Origin: Actinopolyspora lacussalsi
GTDB lineage: Bacteria > Actinomycetota > Actinomycetes > Mycobacteriales > Pseudonocardiaceae
Length of the DNA stretch: 64,000 bases
Assembly: GCA_030803735.1 (NCBI GenBank)
Contig: JAURUC010000001.1
Location: 3,737,501-3,801,500 of the forward strand
Direction: 5' to 3'
Shown here piece after piece: positions 28,803 through 38,600 of this stretch. The notes beneath the pieces are model-generated. The model saw nothing but the letters and a program-made list of their open reading frames with translations. It ran no database searches and was not told the DNA's origin. The position numbers and the translations under genes are program-made. Every line of letters begins with the position of its first letter. Positions within the stretch are counted from its first letter, which is position 1.

Positions 28803-29672
28803 TCAGTAACGGTGCACCTTGGTCTTGCCGGTCTTGGAGTTCCAGACGATGTAGCCGTGCTGGAAATCGCTACGCCGCCCGTTTTTGACGCCGTACTCGT
28901 TGGACTTGGGAAAACCCAGCCACGATTTCTCGGCGCCGAGCTTCAGCCAATGGGCACGGATCGCGCCCTTCACCGAGTGAGCGCCGGTCTTCTCGCTCCA
29001 GTACACGGAGGCCCCGTGGTGGTCCGCGCCGCGGAAATGCGTGTAGATCCCCTTGCCACCGGGAGTGTCCGTGGTGGTGGAGGTCGGGTAGTTCAGAAAA
29101 CCGCGTTCGTAGCCGTTCTTGGCCCAGAATTGCCTCGGCGGTCCCCAGATTCCCTGCGCGCCGGTCTTCGGGGTCCAGTAGATCGAGGCGACCCCGATCG
29201 CATCGGTTCCCGTGAAGTGGTTGTAACGCCCCTTGCCGTCCGGAGTCTTCAGCTCGTCGGTGGTGGGGACACCGTAGGTTTCGTGTGTGCCCACCTCGGT
29301 GTAGCGGTCCGCGATGGCACCGTGCACTTCGTGCGTGCCGGTGTCGTCGGTGTGGTACATCCAGCCGTTCTTGAACTGCTGGTAGGAGATCCCGTCCTTG
29401 TGGTACTCGGTGTCCACGGGGTGACCGAGCAGCTTACGCAGCTTCGGATCGTTCCAGTACCGGTGTTCGATGGGGGTGAATTCGGCGGACGACGCCTTCT
29501 GGGGCTGTTCCTCCGCCTGGGACTGCTGTTCGGTCTGGGTCTGTTGTTCCGCGCGGGGAGTGTCCACGTCGCCGCTCGCGGTGCCGGACAGCCCCAGCGA
29601 CAGTGTGGCCGCGAGCATGGTGGCCGCACCGGCCACCGCTCTACGCAAGATCGAACCGTTTCCGGAAAACAC
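28803..29672 (-). CDS. Secreted LGFP-repeat protein
   Basis: A 289-residue secreted protein: signal peptide VFSGNGSILRRAVAGAATML and on, a Gln/Glu-rich linker (EQQTQTEQQSQAEEQ), then about four LGFP repeats (LLGHPVDTEYHKDG, YGVPTTDELKTPDGKG, LNYPTSTTTDTPGGKG, LGFPKSNEYGVKNG). LGFP repeats are found in cell-wall-associated proteins of arabinogalactan-containing actinobacteria, and are thought to anchor to or sense the envelope. GTG at 29672 has AGGAG upstream. It is followed on the same strand side by a larger paralogue, with a strong terminator between. Confidence 0.85.
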   Translation of the reverse strand: MFSGNGSILRRAVAGAATMLAATLSLGLSGTASGDVDTPRAEQQTQTEQQSQAEEQPQKASSAEFTPIEHRYWNDPKLRKLLGHPVDTEYHKDGISYQQFKNGWMYHTDDTGTHEVHGAIADRYTEVGTHETYGVPTTDELKTPDGKGRYNHFTGTDAIGVASIYWTPKTGAQGIWGPPRQFWAKNGYERGFLNYPTSTTTDTPGGKGIYTHFRGADHHGASVYWSEKTGAHSVKGAIRAHWLKLGAEKSWLGFPKSNEYGVKNGRRSDFQHGYIVWNSKTGKTKVHRY

Positions 29673-29798
29673 GGGATGCTCCTGTTCAGCTCGGCGAACT
29701 CCGAACGATGCCCAGCTTGGGAGCGGGTGGGCGGGAGCTGTGGCACGGACACGCTCGATCACGCGGCCAATCCCGGTATTTCACCTGTTCGAGATAAC

Positions 29799-29833
29799 GA
29801 AGGGCCTTCCGGAGCGGATCCGGAAGGCCCTTC
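29799..29833. terminator. Terminator-like hairpin between the two LGFP genes
   Basis: Perfect 14-bp stem, GAAGGGCCTTCCGG (29799-29812) with CCGGAAGGCCCTTC (29820-29833), and a 7-nt loop. It lies 56 bp downstream of the stop of the large LGFP gene (29889, reverse strand) and before the smaller paralogue's promoter region. Confidence 0.85.
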
Positions 29834-29888
29834 TGGAATCTCGGAGCGTCACACCTCTCGGTTGCTCAGCCCGGTGTGACCGATTCGG

Positions 29889-32144
29889 TCACCACGGCCG
29901 GTCGACGATCTCACCGGTCTCCGGGGAGTAGATGACGTAGCCCCCCTGGAAGTTCACCCTGCGATCACCGTTCTCAGTGGTCATCTCATCGCTGGTGGGG
30001 TAGCCGAGGTAGGAACGCTCCCAACCCAGCTGCTGCCACCGGTCACGGATACCCCCGTAGACGGTGTGCGCACTGCCGACGCTCTTGCTGAAGTAGATCG
30101 AGCTGCCGCCCGCACCGTTGAAGTGGTTGTAGGCGGCCTGCCCGTCCGGTGTGATGCGCTGATCGGTGGTCGGGTAACCGAGGGCTCCGCCCGGCCCACC
30201 CTCCTCCAGCAGGTACTTCGAGGCGATCCCTCCCTGCAGGGAATGCGCCTGGGTCGCCTGACTCCAGGCGACCATGGCGAACATATTGTTCTGCCCGCTG
30301 AAGAGGTTGAACCTTCCGGAGCCGTCCCCGTAACCGATGAGCTCGTCGGTGATCGGGTACCCCAACGGTCCGTTGACCCCGCCGCTCGCCATCCACTTGT
30401 CGTAGATGGCGCCGTAGACGGCGTGCGTGGCCCCGAATTCTTCTATCCAGGCGCCCTCCGAGGCCGAGTAGATGGCGCCGCCATCGCTTCCGGCGAACTC
30501 GATGTAGCTGCCCTTACCATCCGCGGCGCTCTGCTCGTCGGTGGTGGGGTAGCCCAGCGGGCCGCGTTCCCAGCCCGTGGAGGCCCACTTGTCCCGGATA
30601 GCGCCTTGGATGGTGTGTGCGCCGGTTTGTTCCGTCCAGTAGATCGAGCCGTTGTTCTCGAAGTGGTTGTACTGGCCGGTGTTGTCCGGTGTGGCCGTGG
30701 TGTCGGTGGTGGGGTAGCCCAGGGGGCCGCGTTCCCAGCCCGTGGAGGCCCACTTGTCGTAGATGGCGCCTTGGATGGTGTGTGCGCCGGTTTGTTCCGA
30801 CGAGTAGATCGAGCCGTTGTTCTCGAAGTGGTTGTACTGGCCGGTGTTGTCCGGTGTGTTGGTGGTGTCGGTGGTGGGGTAGCCGAGCGGGCCGCGTTCC
30901 CAGTTGGTGGATGCCCACTTGTCCCGGATGGCGCCTTGGATGGTGTGTGCGCCGGTTTGTTCCGACGAGTAGATCGAGCCGTTGTTCTCGAAGTGGTTGT
31001 ACTGGCCGGTGTTGTCCGGTGTGGCCGTGGTGTCGGTGGTCGGGTAACCCAGCGGGCCCTCTCCACCACCGGTCTCCTCCCACTTCGCCAGGATCTTGCC
31101 CTGCAGCACGTGGGCCTGCGTCTCGGCGGTCCAGTAGATGACGCCGCCGTTGGCGAACTCGCTGTACTGACCCCGGCCGTCCGCTGTCGCGGCGGTGTCG
31201 GTGGTCGGGTAACCCAGCTGGCTACCGCCGCCTTCGGCGCGCCACTTCCGCAGCACGGGCTCACCGAGCACGTGGGCTTCCGCGTCCTCCGGCGCGTAGA
31301 TCGCGCTCGTTCCCCGCTCGGAGCTCATGAACTCGCCGTAGGGGGTTCCCAGGTCGTCGGTGAGCACGTTGGTGGTGGGCACACCCAGTACCTCGTGCCC
31401 GCCAGCCTTCACGAAGGCGTCGAGCACGGCACCCGAGACGGAGTGCACGCCCTGCTCGGCCGACCAGTAGATCCGGGCGTTGTCGTACTTCTGGTAACGG
31501 AGCGAGTCGCTGACGACCTGCTCCTCACCCACCGGCTCTCCCAGCCGCTGCTGCTCGTCGGAGCTGAGGTTCTGGTAGTACTCGTCGATCTTGCCCGCGC
31601 CGGGACCCTCATCGGTCTGGTCGCCATCGTCCGCGGAACCGTCGCCGTTGTCTCCGGAGCCGGTGTCACTATCCGATTCGCTGCCGGAGCCGGTGTCAGC
31701 ACCGGACTCCGAGTCGTTCGACCCGGAGCCGTCGGTGGAACCGGACTCGTCGGTGGAACCGGACTCGTCGGTGGAACCGGACTCGTCGGTGGAACCGGAC
31801 TCGTCGGTGGAACCGGACTCGTCGGTGGAACCGGACTCGTCGGTGGAACCGCTATCGGAACCGGAGTCATCGGTGGAACTGTCGCCGGAGCCCGAGGCGT
31901 CGCTCGATCCGGAGTCGTCGTCGGAAGTGTCGTCCCCAGAGTCCGAGGAGCTCGTCCCCGTTCCGGATTCGCTCCCCGCCTCGTTCTGGGCGGAGTCGTC
32001 ACCGGAGTCGGCCTGCTGGCTCGACTGGGTGGTCGGCGTGCTCTGCTCGGACTGTTCGGTCGCTCCGGCCGCGGGAGCGGCCGTGACCAGGGCGGCTGCC
32101 GTGCTCAGCGCGACAGCGCGCCCCACAAGATTCTTGACCGTCAC
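29889..32144 (-). CDS. Large secreted LGFP-repeat protein with Ser/Asp-rich stalk
   Basis: A 751-residue secreted protein. The signal peptide starts VTVKNLVGRAVALSTAAALV, followed by a long Ser-Asp-Gly-Thr stalk (about residues 30-195) that includes STDESG repeated in tandem. Then come about ten LGFP modules (LGYPTTDT...). Near-identical 55-residue units (period 165 bp) lie in the middle. The stalk probably spans the envelope and the LGFP array binds the wall. The start at GTG 32144 has AAAGGGG upstream; the ATG at 32171 is less likely. No LPXTG or C-terminal membrane segment is seen, so retention presumably depends on LGFP binding. Confidence 0.85.
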   Translation of the reverse strand: MTVKNLVGRAVALSTAAALVTAAPAAGATEQSEQSTPTTQSSQQADSGDDSAQNEAGSESGTGTSSSDSGDDTSDDDSGSSDASGSGDSSTDDSGSDSGSTDESGSTDESGSTDESGSTDESGSTDESGSTDESGSTDGSGSNDSESGADTGSGSESDSDTGSGDNGDGSADDGDQTDEGPGAGKIDEYYQNLSSDEQQRLGEPVGEEQVVSDSLRYQKYDNARIYWSAEQGVHSVSGAVLDAFVKAGGHEVLGVPTTNVLTDDLGTPYGEFMSSERGTSAIYAPEDAEAHVLGEPVLRKWRAEGGGSQLGYPTTDTAATADGRGQYSEFANGGVIYWTAETQAHVLQGKILAKWEETGGGEGPLGYPTTDTTATPDNTGQYNHFENNGSIYSSEQTGAHTIQGAIRDKWASTNWERGPLGYPTTDTTNTPDNTGQYNHFENNGSIYSSEQTGAHTIQGAIYDKWASTGWERGPLGYPTTDTTATPDNTGQYNHFENNGSIYWTEQTGAHTIQGAIRDKWASTGWERGPLGYPTTDEQSAADGKGSYIEFAGSDGGAIYSASEGAWIEEFGATHAVYGAIYDKWMASGGVNGPLGYPITDELIGYGDGSGRFNLFSGQNNMFAMVAWSQATQAHSLQGGIASKYLLEEGGPGGALGYPTTDQRITPDGQAAYNHFNGAGGSSIYFSKSVGSAHTVYGGIRDRWQQLGWERSYLGYPTSDEMTTENGDRRVNFQGGYVIYSPETGEIVDRPW
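30541..31060. repeat. 165-bp tandem units inside the large LGFP gene
   Basis: Three units with nearly identical DNA and a period of 165 bp, seen from GCGCCTTGGA at 30601, 30766 and 30931. They encode 55-residue LGFP modules such as HTIQGAIRDKWASTGWERG. The DNA identity points to recent duplication or gene conversion, so copy number may vary between strains. Confidence 0.85.
31731..31856. repeat. 18-bp tandem repeat encoding STDESG stalk
   Basis: Six perfect copies of GTCGGTGGAACCGGACTC plus one degenerate copy. On the coding strand they give Ser-Thr-Asp-Glu-Ser-Gly units in the stalk. Likely slippage-prone. Confidence 0.9.
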
Positions 32145-32530
32145 TATTTCCCCTTTCAGGTCTCGTTCCATGATCGGACGAAAGGGGCGTGACTGTCGCG
32201 TCCTGTTATCGTTTCGCAGTCGAATTTACCCGTGCAATCGTCTTGCCGCGGGATGTAACACGGTGAGCCGGATTACATTCCATGTTTTCGTCATCACGAT
32301 CGGTCGTGATTGTTCATCGCGCTGGGCATCGAGTCTCGCCGAACGGGGAAACTGTGTCATGCCTCGCGGCCGTGCTCAGCGGAATCGGGTCGCGGTGCGC
32401 AGTCGACCGCGGACGACTTCGCCCGGTACGCGTTCGACGAGAACACGCACCGGGCGAAGTCGGTAAGCCGCGTGACGGTTGTGCTGTCCGGTCGGAGCAG
32501 CCGGAAACCGTGACGTATCGACAAGCGGGT
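32145..32530. other. Intergenic region with hairpin, between divergent-side LGFP start and dprE2 end
   Basis: This 386-bp gap contains the promoter of the large LGFP gene, with AT-richer sequence around 32190-32300. It also contains a perfect 13-bp hairpin, GACTTCGCCCGGT (32415-32427) with ACCGGGCGAAGTC (32449-32461), about 70 bp past the dprE2 stop, a candidate terminator. No gene is supported. Confidence 0.5.
32415..32461. terminator. Candidate terminator downstream of dprE2
   Basis: Perfect 13-bp stem with a 21-nt loop located 70-116 bp beyond the dprE2 stop on the reverse strand. Loop length is longer than typical, so a regulatory or terminator role is tentative. Confidence 0.5.
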
Positions 32531-33286
32531 TCAGAACGGGAGTCTGCGGAACACCGCGCGTGGCAGATGACGCAGCACGCTCATCACGTAACGGAACTGC
32601 GCCGGTGCCCACACCAGCTCCTTGCCCTTGCGCACCGAGTTCACGACGATTTCCGCGACCTGCTCGGGAGTCTGCGCCAGCGGCGCCTCCTTGAGCCCCT
32701 CGGTCATCTTCGACTTGACGTGGCCGGGGCGCACCACCGTCACCTTGATTCCGGAGGGGCGCAGCGCCTCGGTCAGGCCGGTGTAGAACCCGTCCATGCC
32801 CGCCTTGGCGGAGCCGTAGGCGAAGTTGGACCGACGTACCCGTTCCCCCGCGACGGAGGAGAGCGCGACGATGTGGCCGTGCCCCTGCTTGCGCAGGTGT
32901 TCGGCGAGCAGTACTCCCACCGTCACCGGGGCCACGTAGTTGATCTCGGCCATCTCCTGCGCGGCCGTCACATCGGTCCAGAGTTTCTCCTGGTCGCCCA
33001 GCATGCCGAACGCGACGATGCTGATATCGATGTCTCCCTCGCCGAAGGCCTTGTCCAGGGTTTCCGCGTGGGTCTCGGGCTTGCGGGCGTCGAACGGGAC
33101 CGTGGTAACCGTGCTGCCCGTCTCGCGCAGCCGCTCCGCCGCCGCTTCCAGCCGGTCGGAGGGACGCGCGGCCAGCACTATCCGAAGTGGACGCTCTCGC
33201 GCGTAGCGCTCGGCGGTGGCCAGCGCGATGTCCGAGGTGCCGCCGAGCAGCAGCAGGGACTGGGGGTTGCCAACCGCATCGATCAC
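32531..33286 (-). CDS. dprE2: Decaprenylphosphoryl-2-keto-erythro-pentose reductase
   Basis: Short-chain dehydrogenase that reduces DPX to decaprenylphosphoryl arabinose, the second half of the DprE1/DprE2 epimerisation. The 251-residue protein has the glycine-rich GGTSDIALATAERYA, the catalytic Ser in VALSSVAGERV and the YxxxK motif YGSAKAGMDGF. The GTG at 33286 overlaps the dprE1 stop by four bases (GTGA), so the two are translationally coupled. A membrane association is expected by analogy. Confidence 0.95.
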   Translation of the reverse strand: MIDAVGNPQSLLLLGGTSDIALATAERYARERPLRIVLAARPSDRLEAAAERLRETGSTVTTVPFDARKPETHAETLDKAFGEGDIDISIVAFGMLGDQEKLWTDVTAAQEMAEINYVAPVTVGVLLAEHLRKQGHGHIVALSSVAGERVRRSNFAYGSAKAGMDGFYTGLTEALRPSGIKVTVVRPGHVKSKMTEGLKEAPLAQTPEQVAEIVVNSVRKGKELVWAPAQFRYVMSVLRHLPRAVFRRLPF

Positions 33287-34647
33287 AGGTTCAGCCTCCT
33301 GGCCAGGTCGGAACGGAAGATTCCTTCGGGGTCGACCGCGGCACGCGTCTTGCGCCACTCGTCGATACGCGGGTACATGCGCTCGATCATCTCGGGAGTG
33401 GTGCGGGACTCCTTGGCGAGGTAAAGCCTGCCACCGGCCTCCAACACCATTTCGTCCAGATCCCGGCACAGCCGATCGAGCCCCGGTGTGACCGGGATGT
33501 CGACGGTTAGCGTCCAGCCCTTGTCCGGGAAGGACATCGGTGCCGCGTTTCCCGGGCCGAACGTCTTGAGGACGTTCAGGAACGAGACGTGTCCCGAAGC
33601 GCTGATCTTGTCGATCGAGCGGCGGAACATCTGTTCCTGGCCGAACGGGACCATGAACTGGTACTGCAGAAAACCGTTGGAACCGTACACGCGGTTCCAC
33701 TCGCCGACCAGGTCGAGCGGGTGGAAGAACTGCGTGATGTTCTGTACCGAGCCGTACTTCGTAGGTGCTTTGCGGTACCAGACCTCGTTGAAGGCGGTGA
33801 TGGTGTACTTGTTCACCAACCCGTTCGGAAATACCGGCGGTGCCGTCATCAATTGGGGGGCGTCGAATCCGAGCGGATTCTTCCGCAGTTTTTTCGGGAG
33901 TTCGTCGAGGGTGGCCGGATTGCCACGGGTGAGCAGTGCGCGTCCCATCCGGTCGCCCCGCGCCAACGAGTCGAACCAGGCGACCGAATACACGTAATCG
34001 TCGTCGGAACCGTCCGTGAAGTGTTCGAGCAGCTCGTCCAGATTCCGGGTTCGGATGTTGTCGACCACGAAGTAGGCCGTTTCCACCCGTTTGAGGCGAA
34101 TGGTGGCTCGGAGGACGATCCCGGTCATCCCCATGCCGCCGACCGTGGCCCAGAACAGCTCGGCCGAATCGGACTCGGGAGTCAGGGTGCGCACCTCGCC
34201 GTCCGCCGTCAGCAGGTCCAACGAGATCACGTGGCTGCCGAACGACCCCTGCGAGTGGTGATTCTTGCCGTGGATGTCCGCCCCGATGGCCCCACCGATG
34301 GTCACCTGCCGGGTGCCGGGGAGCACCGGTGGCCACAGGCCGTGCGGGATCAGCCTGCGCATCAAGGTGTCCAGGGACACACCCGCGTCCACGTCGACGA
34401 CCGCGTTGTCGACGTCGATCGTGTGGATCCGGTCGAGCGCGGTCATGTCGATGACGGTCCCACCGGCGTTCTGCGCCGGGTCGCCGTAGCTGCGGCCGAG
34501 ACCTCTGGCGATCACCCCGCGTGGGCCGGCCTCGCGCACGGCACGGGCGATTGTCTCGACATCCGGTGTGCTGACCACCTCGGCCATGGTGGGGGCGGTA
34601 CGTCCCCAGCCCGTCAGCATCCGTTGCTCGTTGTTAACCGATCCCAC
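33283..34647 (-). CDS. dprE1: Decaprenylphosphoryl-beta-D-ribose 2'-oxidase
   Basis: FAD-dependent oxidase converting DPR to the keto intermediate DPX, essential for arabinan synthesis. The 454-residue VAO-fold protein has the FAD site GLGRSYGDPAQNAGGTVIDM and GAIGADIHGKNHHSQGSFG, and the C-terminal WRKTRAAVDPEGIFRSD. The residue aligned with Cys387 of the M. tuberculosis enzyme, the covalent target of benzothiazinones, is Thr381 here (GWTLTVDIP, codon at 33505-33507). The GTG at 34647 gives VGSVNNEQRMLTGWGR. It is divergent from gtrA. Confidence 0.96.
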   Translation of the reverse strand: MGSVNNEQRMLTGWGRTAPTMAEVVSTPDVETIARAVREAGPRGVIARGLGRSYGDPAQNAGGTVIDMTALDRIHTIDVDNAVVDVDAGVSLDTLMRRLIPHGLWPPVLPGTRQVTIGGAIGADIHGKNHHSQGSFGSHVISLDLLTADGEVRTLTPESDSAELFWATVGGMGMTGIVLRATIRLKRVETAYFVVDNIRTRNLDELLEHFTDGSDDDYVYSVAWFDSLARGDRMGRALLTRGNPATLDELPKKLRKNPLGFDAPQLMTAPPVFPNGLVNKYTITAFNEVWYRKAPTKYGSVQNITQFFHPLDLVGEWNRVYGSNGFLQYQFMVPFGQEQMFRRSIDKISASGHVSFLNVLKTFGPGNAAPMSFPDKGWTLTVDIPVTPGLDRLCRDLDEMVLEAGGRLYLAKESRTTPEMIERMYPRIDEWRKTRAAVDPEGIFRSDLARRLNL

Positions 34648-34831
34648 TGTGACGAGTCTAGCTGCGTACCGTGGCACGGCAGCGCCGGGTGAAACCCGGC
34701 CCCACCCCGCTTGACCGGTCGAGTGGCTACACTTGCCTGTGAGTCAGGGGCGGCGGGTGACGCGTGGGCGGATTGATTGCCGCTCGGCCCGGTTCCCGCT
34801 TAAGTGTCGTCGTGACAGCCGAGGTGAACGA

Positions 34832-35281
34832 GTGGCCGTGGCCGAAAGCACCGCCGAACCTGATACCAAGAAGCTGGGGATAGTCGAGCAGCTCATCCGT
34901 TTCGGACTCATCGGCGTCTTCTGTGCGCTGCTGGACTACGGCTCGTACATGACGCTGCTCGCGCTGGACCTGCCGAACTGGGCGGCCCGAACCCTGGCGT
35001 TCGTGCTGGGGACCAGCGCCTCCTACGTCGCGAACCGAAGACTCACCTTCGCCGGTGCCAACACCGGCAACACCAAGGCGAAGGCCGGGGGATTCGTGCT
35101 GGTCTACGTGGTGACCTTCCTGGTCAACATCGGCACCAACCAGCTGTTGTTCCTGCTGCTGCCCGAGTTCGGCTTCCACTACGGGGCGCAGCTCAAGTGG
35201 ACCGTGTGCTGGTTGGCGGGCCAGGGACTGGGTACCGCGATCAATTTCGTGCTGTTGCGCTGGGTCGTCTTCCGCGAGTGA
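34832..35281 (+). CDS. GtrA-family membrane protein
   Basis: A 149-residue protein with about four transmembrane helices (FGLIGVFCALLDYGSYMTLL, AFVLGTSASYVANRRLTF, VLVYVVTFLVNIGTNQLLF, GLGTAINFVLLRWVVF). GtrA proteins are proposed to flip polyprenyl-linked sugars, and this one sits where Rv3789 lies next to dprE1, where a role in decaprenylphosphoryl-arabinose handling has been discussed. The GTG at 34832 (VAVAESTAEPDTKKLG) has GAGGTGAAC upstream. It is divergent from dprE1. Confidence 0.88.
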   Translation: MAVAESTAEPDTKKLGIVEQLIRFGLIGVFCALLDYGSYMTLLALDLPNWAARTLAFVLGTSASYVANRRLTFAGANTGNTKAKAGGFVLVYVVTFLVNIGTNQLLFLLLPEFGFHYGAQLKWTVCWLAGQGLGTAINFVLLRWVVFRE

Positions 35282-35621
35282 ACCGCCCCTGACCTCGGAG
35301 CTCCGTCGATTTCTCGCGAAATCGCCGGCCCGGCACCGCCGTCGGGAAGCAACCGTGAGCGACGCAGCGGGGTGTCCCCGCCTCCGTCGATTTCTCGCGA
35401 AATCGCCGCGCCGCTACGACGCAGGGCCGAGCTCCCACCACGCCCGCAGGCGGCACTCCGACCACTCTCGCCGTCGGCACCGCCGCGGGTTCTCCGGTGC
35501 GGCTCTCGCGAGGAAGGCCCGACGTTGTGTAGATCGCTACCCGATGTCGGGCCTCCCCGGAGCGAGAGCCGTGCCAGAGGTTCCGCCAAGCGATCAGCTA
35601 CTCCGCCCGAGCCGTCAAAGC
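35282..35621. repeat. Intergenic composite repeat: paired palindromes plus family A hairpin
   Basis: This 340-bp gap separates convergent gtrA and emb. Palindromes GATTTCTCGCGAAATC lie at 35308-35323 and 35389-35404, 81 bp apart. The family A hairpin (copy 4) is at 35500-35571 with outer arms CGGCTCTCGC and GCGAGAGCCG, identical in its stems to copy 1. Sequence from the second palindrome through the hairpin closely resembles 1593-1790. No gene is seen. Confidence 0.75.
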
Positions 35622-38600
35622 CTACTGGCTTCCGCGCCGGTTGGCGGAGCCGTCGACGTGCCCGATCTCGTCGCCGTCGAACTCCTCCTCCGCGGAGGTG
35701 TCGTTGCGGTCGTCCGAACTGGGGACGTCACCGGGCAGCTGCACCGGTCTGCTCATCGGTCCCGGGCTCCAGGTGCCCCAGTGGGTCTCCTCCTCGATGT
35801 TCATGGCCGTCTGGGCGGGTAAGGCCGCCGGGCGGTACCGGTCCACGGCGTAGAGCGTTCCCCAGTCCCGGTGGATGTTGCCGCGTAGGTAGGTCGGCAT
35901 CTCGCGCATGCTGCTGGTGACGTTGAGCCAGCCGAACGGGCCCGCCGCGTCGGGGGAGGACCACGCCTGGCCGACCGAACGCAGGCTGCCACCGGCGCTG
36001 ATCCGGAAGCGCGGTACCTCCGCGATCCCGTGGCTGATGTTCGGCAGGTTCAGACACGGATGCTGGAAGGCGGCCGTCCATTCCACGAACGCGGGTGCGT
36101 CGCCGATGAAGTCGGTCATGTTCGTCAGTCGGGGCGCCCTGGGGGCGCTGAAGGCGAGCCAACCGTCTTCGCCGAGGGACTGGTCGACCGCCACCACGCG
36201 GGCCTGCTCCGCTCCCTCGGCCCTGCCGTTCACACTGATCCGAGCGTCCCGCCACTCGGTTTCGGGAGCTGTAACCACGCGGCGGCGGTCCGTCACCTCG
36301 AAGCCGTCCTCGGTCCGCTTGCCGAACTCCACGTAGAGCTTGTTCGCATCGTTCACCTTGCCCGCCAGGGTGATCACCACCGGGACGTTGCCCTTGCGGG
36401 CACGTTCCGGCAGGTCGTACCACTGGGTGCGCAGTTCGCCGGTCACGACGCCCCGGGGGTCGTAGCTGCCCCAGACCGGCGCTTCATCGCTGCCCAGGTC
36501 GTAGGGCGGGCTCCAGTCCTTGCCCTGGGGTTCGTCGTTGTCGGGAGGCAGGCCGTGGCGTCGGAAACCGCGCATCTTGGCCTCCAGGTACTCCTTCGGC
36601 GACTCCTCGGACTCCAGCCGGGCGGGAACCTCGGCATCCGGTATCGGATCGTCGGGTTGCTTCTCGGAGACCCGCAGCATTCCCTTGAGGGGTTCCTTCT
36701 CCACGTACACGTAGTCCGACAGCCCGCAGCTGCTGCCCATCAGCTGCTTGGCCGAGTCCTTGCCGAGGCTGTAACTGTTCCACTGGCTCTGGATCGCCTT
36801 GCCGAAGGTGGCCAGTTCCCCGATGACGAGCAGTGCGCAGACCACCGAGAGCGGAGCGGTGCCCAGCCGCAGCGCGCGGCTGCGCCCCTCCACGCCGGTG
36901 CGGCCGTTGCGGTCGAGCTTCGGTGGGTCGACCACGTGCGGCCGGTGCTCGTCGATCCGCAGGTGCTCGATGACCGCGACGATCAGCGCGATCCCCGCGA
37001 TGACCAGCAGCACGGTGCTGGCGCTGTAGCCGAGGACGGAGGGCTGCTTGCTGTGCCAGGGGATTCCCCAGCCCGAGACGTACCACCAGGCGTTGGGTCC
37101 GGTGGCGGCCAGCGCGCAGATCGCCATCAGCCCCGCGAAGAACGCGGCGCGGTTGCGTCGTGAACGCAGCACCGTGCCGCTGGTCGCCAGCGCGGTCAGT
37201 GCCGCGAGGGCGCCGCCGACCGAGGCGAAGATGCCGAAGTGGTGCGTCCACTTGGTGGGCGTGAGCACCAGCACGAAGAACGTCAGCGCCGTCATCCCCA
37301 GCAGCCTGCGACTCGGGCCGAGTGCCGCGCCCCGGATACGGCCGCGTCGCAGCAGCACCACGGCGCACGTGACCAGGCACAGGAACACCAGCAGCACCGG
37401 GAACCGCCGGGTCATCGATCCGTCGGGGATCTGGCTGAACAGCAGCGAGTAGCGGCTCACCTCCTGGTACCAGCTCAGACTCGGGCCGAGTTCACCGCGC
37501 AGCTGGGTCGACTCGATCACCGACTGCCAGGTCTGGTCCCAGTAGACGATGTTGAGTATCGCGAAGCCGCACGCCGAGATCGGGGCGAGTGTCGGCAGCC
37601 AGCCGAACTCCCGGATCCGTTGGCTGACGATCCGGAACAGCGGTTTGAACGCGACCACGAAGGGAAGCACGGCCATCAGACCGTGCGGATTGGCCCCCAG
37701 CGCCAGCGCGGCCCCGAACAGACCGACAGCCGCGGGCAGCAGGCGCTTCGTGGCCACCGCTCGTTCCACACCGGCCAGTGCGAGCAGCGAGAACAGCACG
37801 ACCACCGGCTCGGGGCGGAGGCCGTTGTTGTAAGGCATCCAGAACGCCAGGAAAACGGCGGCGGCGGCCCAGCCCGCCGCGTGACTGCGGCGAACCTGCT
37901 GCCCGAGCCTGGGAAGCAGTTCCCGGCTGATCAGCAGCCAGCTCGCGATGCCCATCAGCAGAGCGGGCAGCCGCATCCAAGGAGTGGAGGCCGAGATCCG
38001 AACCCACTGCGAGTAGAGCTCGTAGAACCAGCCGAACGGGGATTCCGGAGCGCCGAACCAGCGGTAGTAGTTGCTGATGTAGCCCGCGCTGTCCCGGGAG
38101 CGTGCTATCGAGAGTATGTAGCCGTCATCGGAGGTCATGGCCCCGATCAGCCACCAGACGATCAGTGCCGCGAGTACCGACGCGTCCCGCCACGTGGGTT
38201 TCCACCACCCGGTCGGGACCAGTTTGGGAGCGCGTCGTCCGGTGCGGCGGTCGAGCCTGCGGATCACGACCAAGCAGCCGATGAAGCACAGCATCGCCAA
38301 CCCGATGACGACGAACTTGAACACCGTCGCGCTGGTGGACCACCGGGTGTCGACCTGTGCCCGGAACGACACCTCGTCGATCGGGTCCTGCCGCTCCTCG
38401 AGATCGGAGTAGATGCCGGTCAGCTGCGGGCGCCGGTCCTCGCCCGCAACGTTCGCCAGTGGCTTGTCGCCCACGCTGGCGACCGTCCGCGAGCCGTCGG
38501 AGCGCACCGAGATCGTGCAGTTGCCGTCCGGGATGGTGGCGCTGCCGAGTCGGCTCCCGCGCGAGAGCAGCGTCAGCTCGCCGTCCTCGACGCGTAACAC

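Noticed and set aside
30066..32192. Forward-strand 708-codon frame over the large LGFP gene
   Set aside because: It is produced by the tandem repeats read backwards; no start signal or motif.
37239..38597. Long forward-strand frame over emb
   Set aside because: Antisense to the arabinosyltransferase; no domain and typical high-GC shadow composition.
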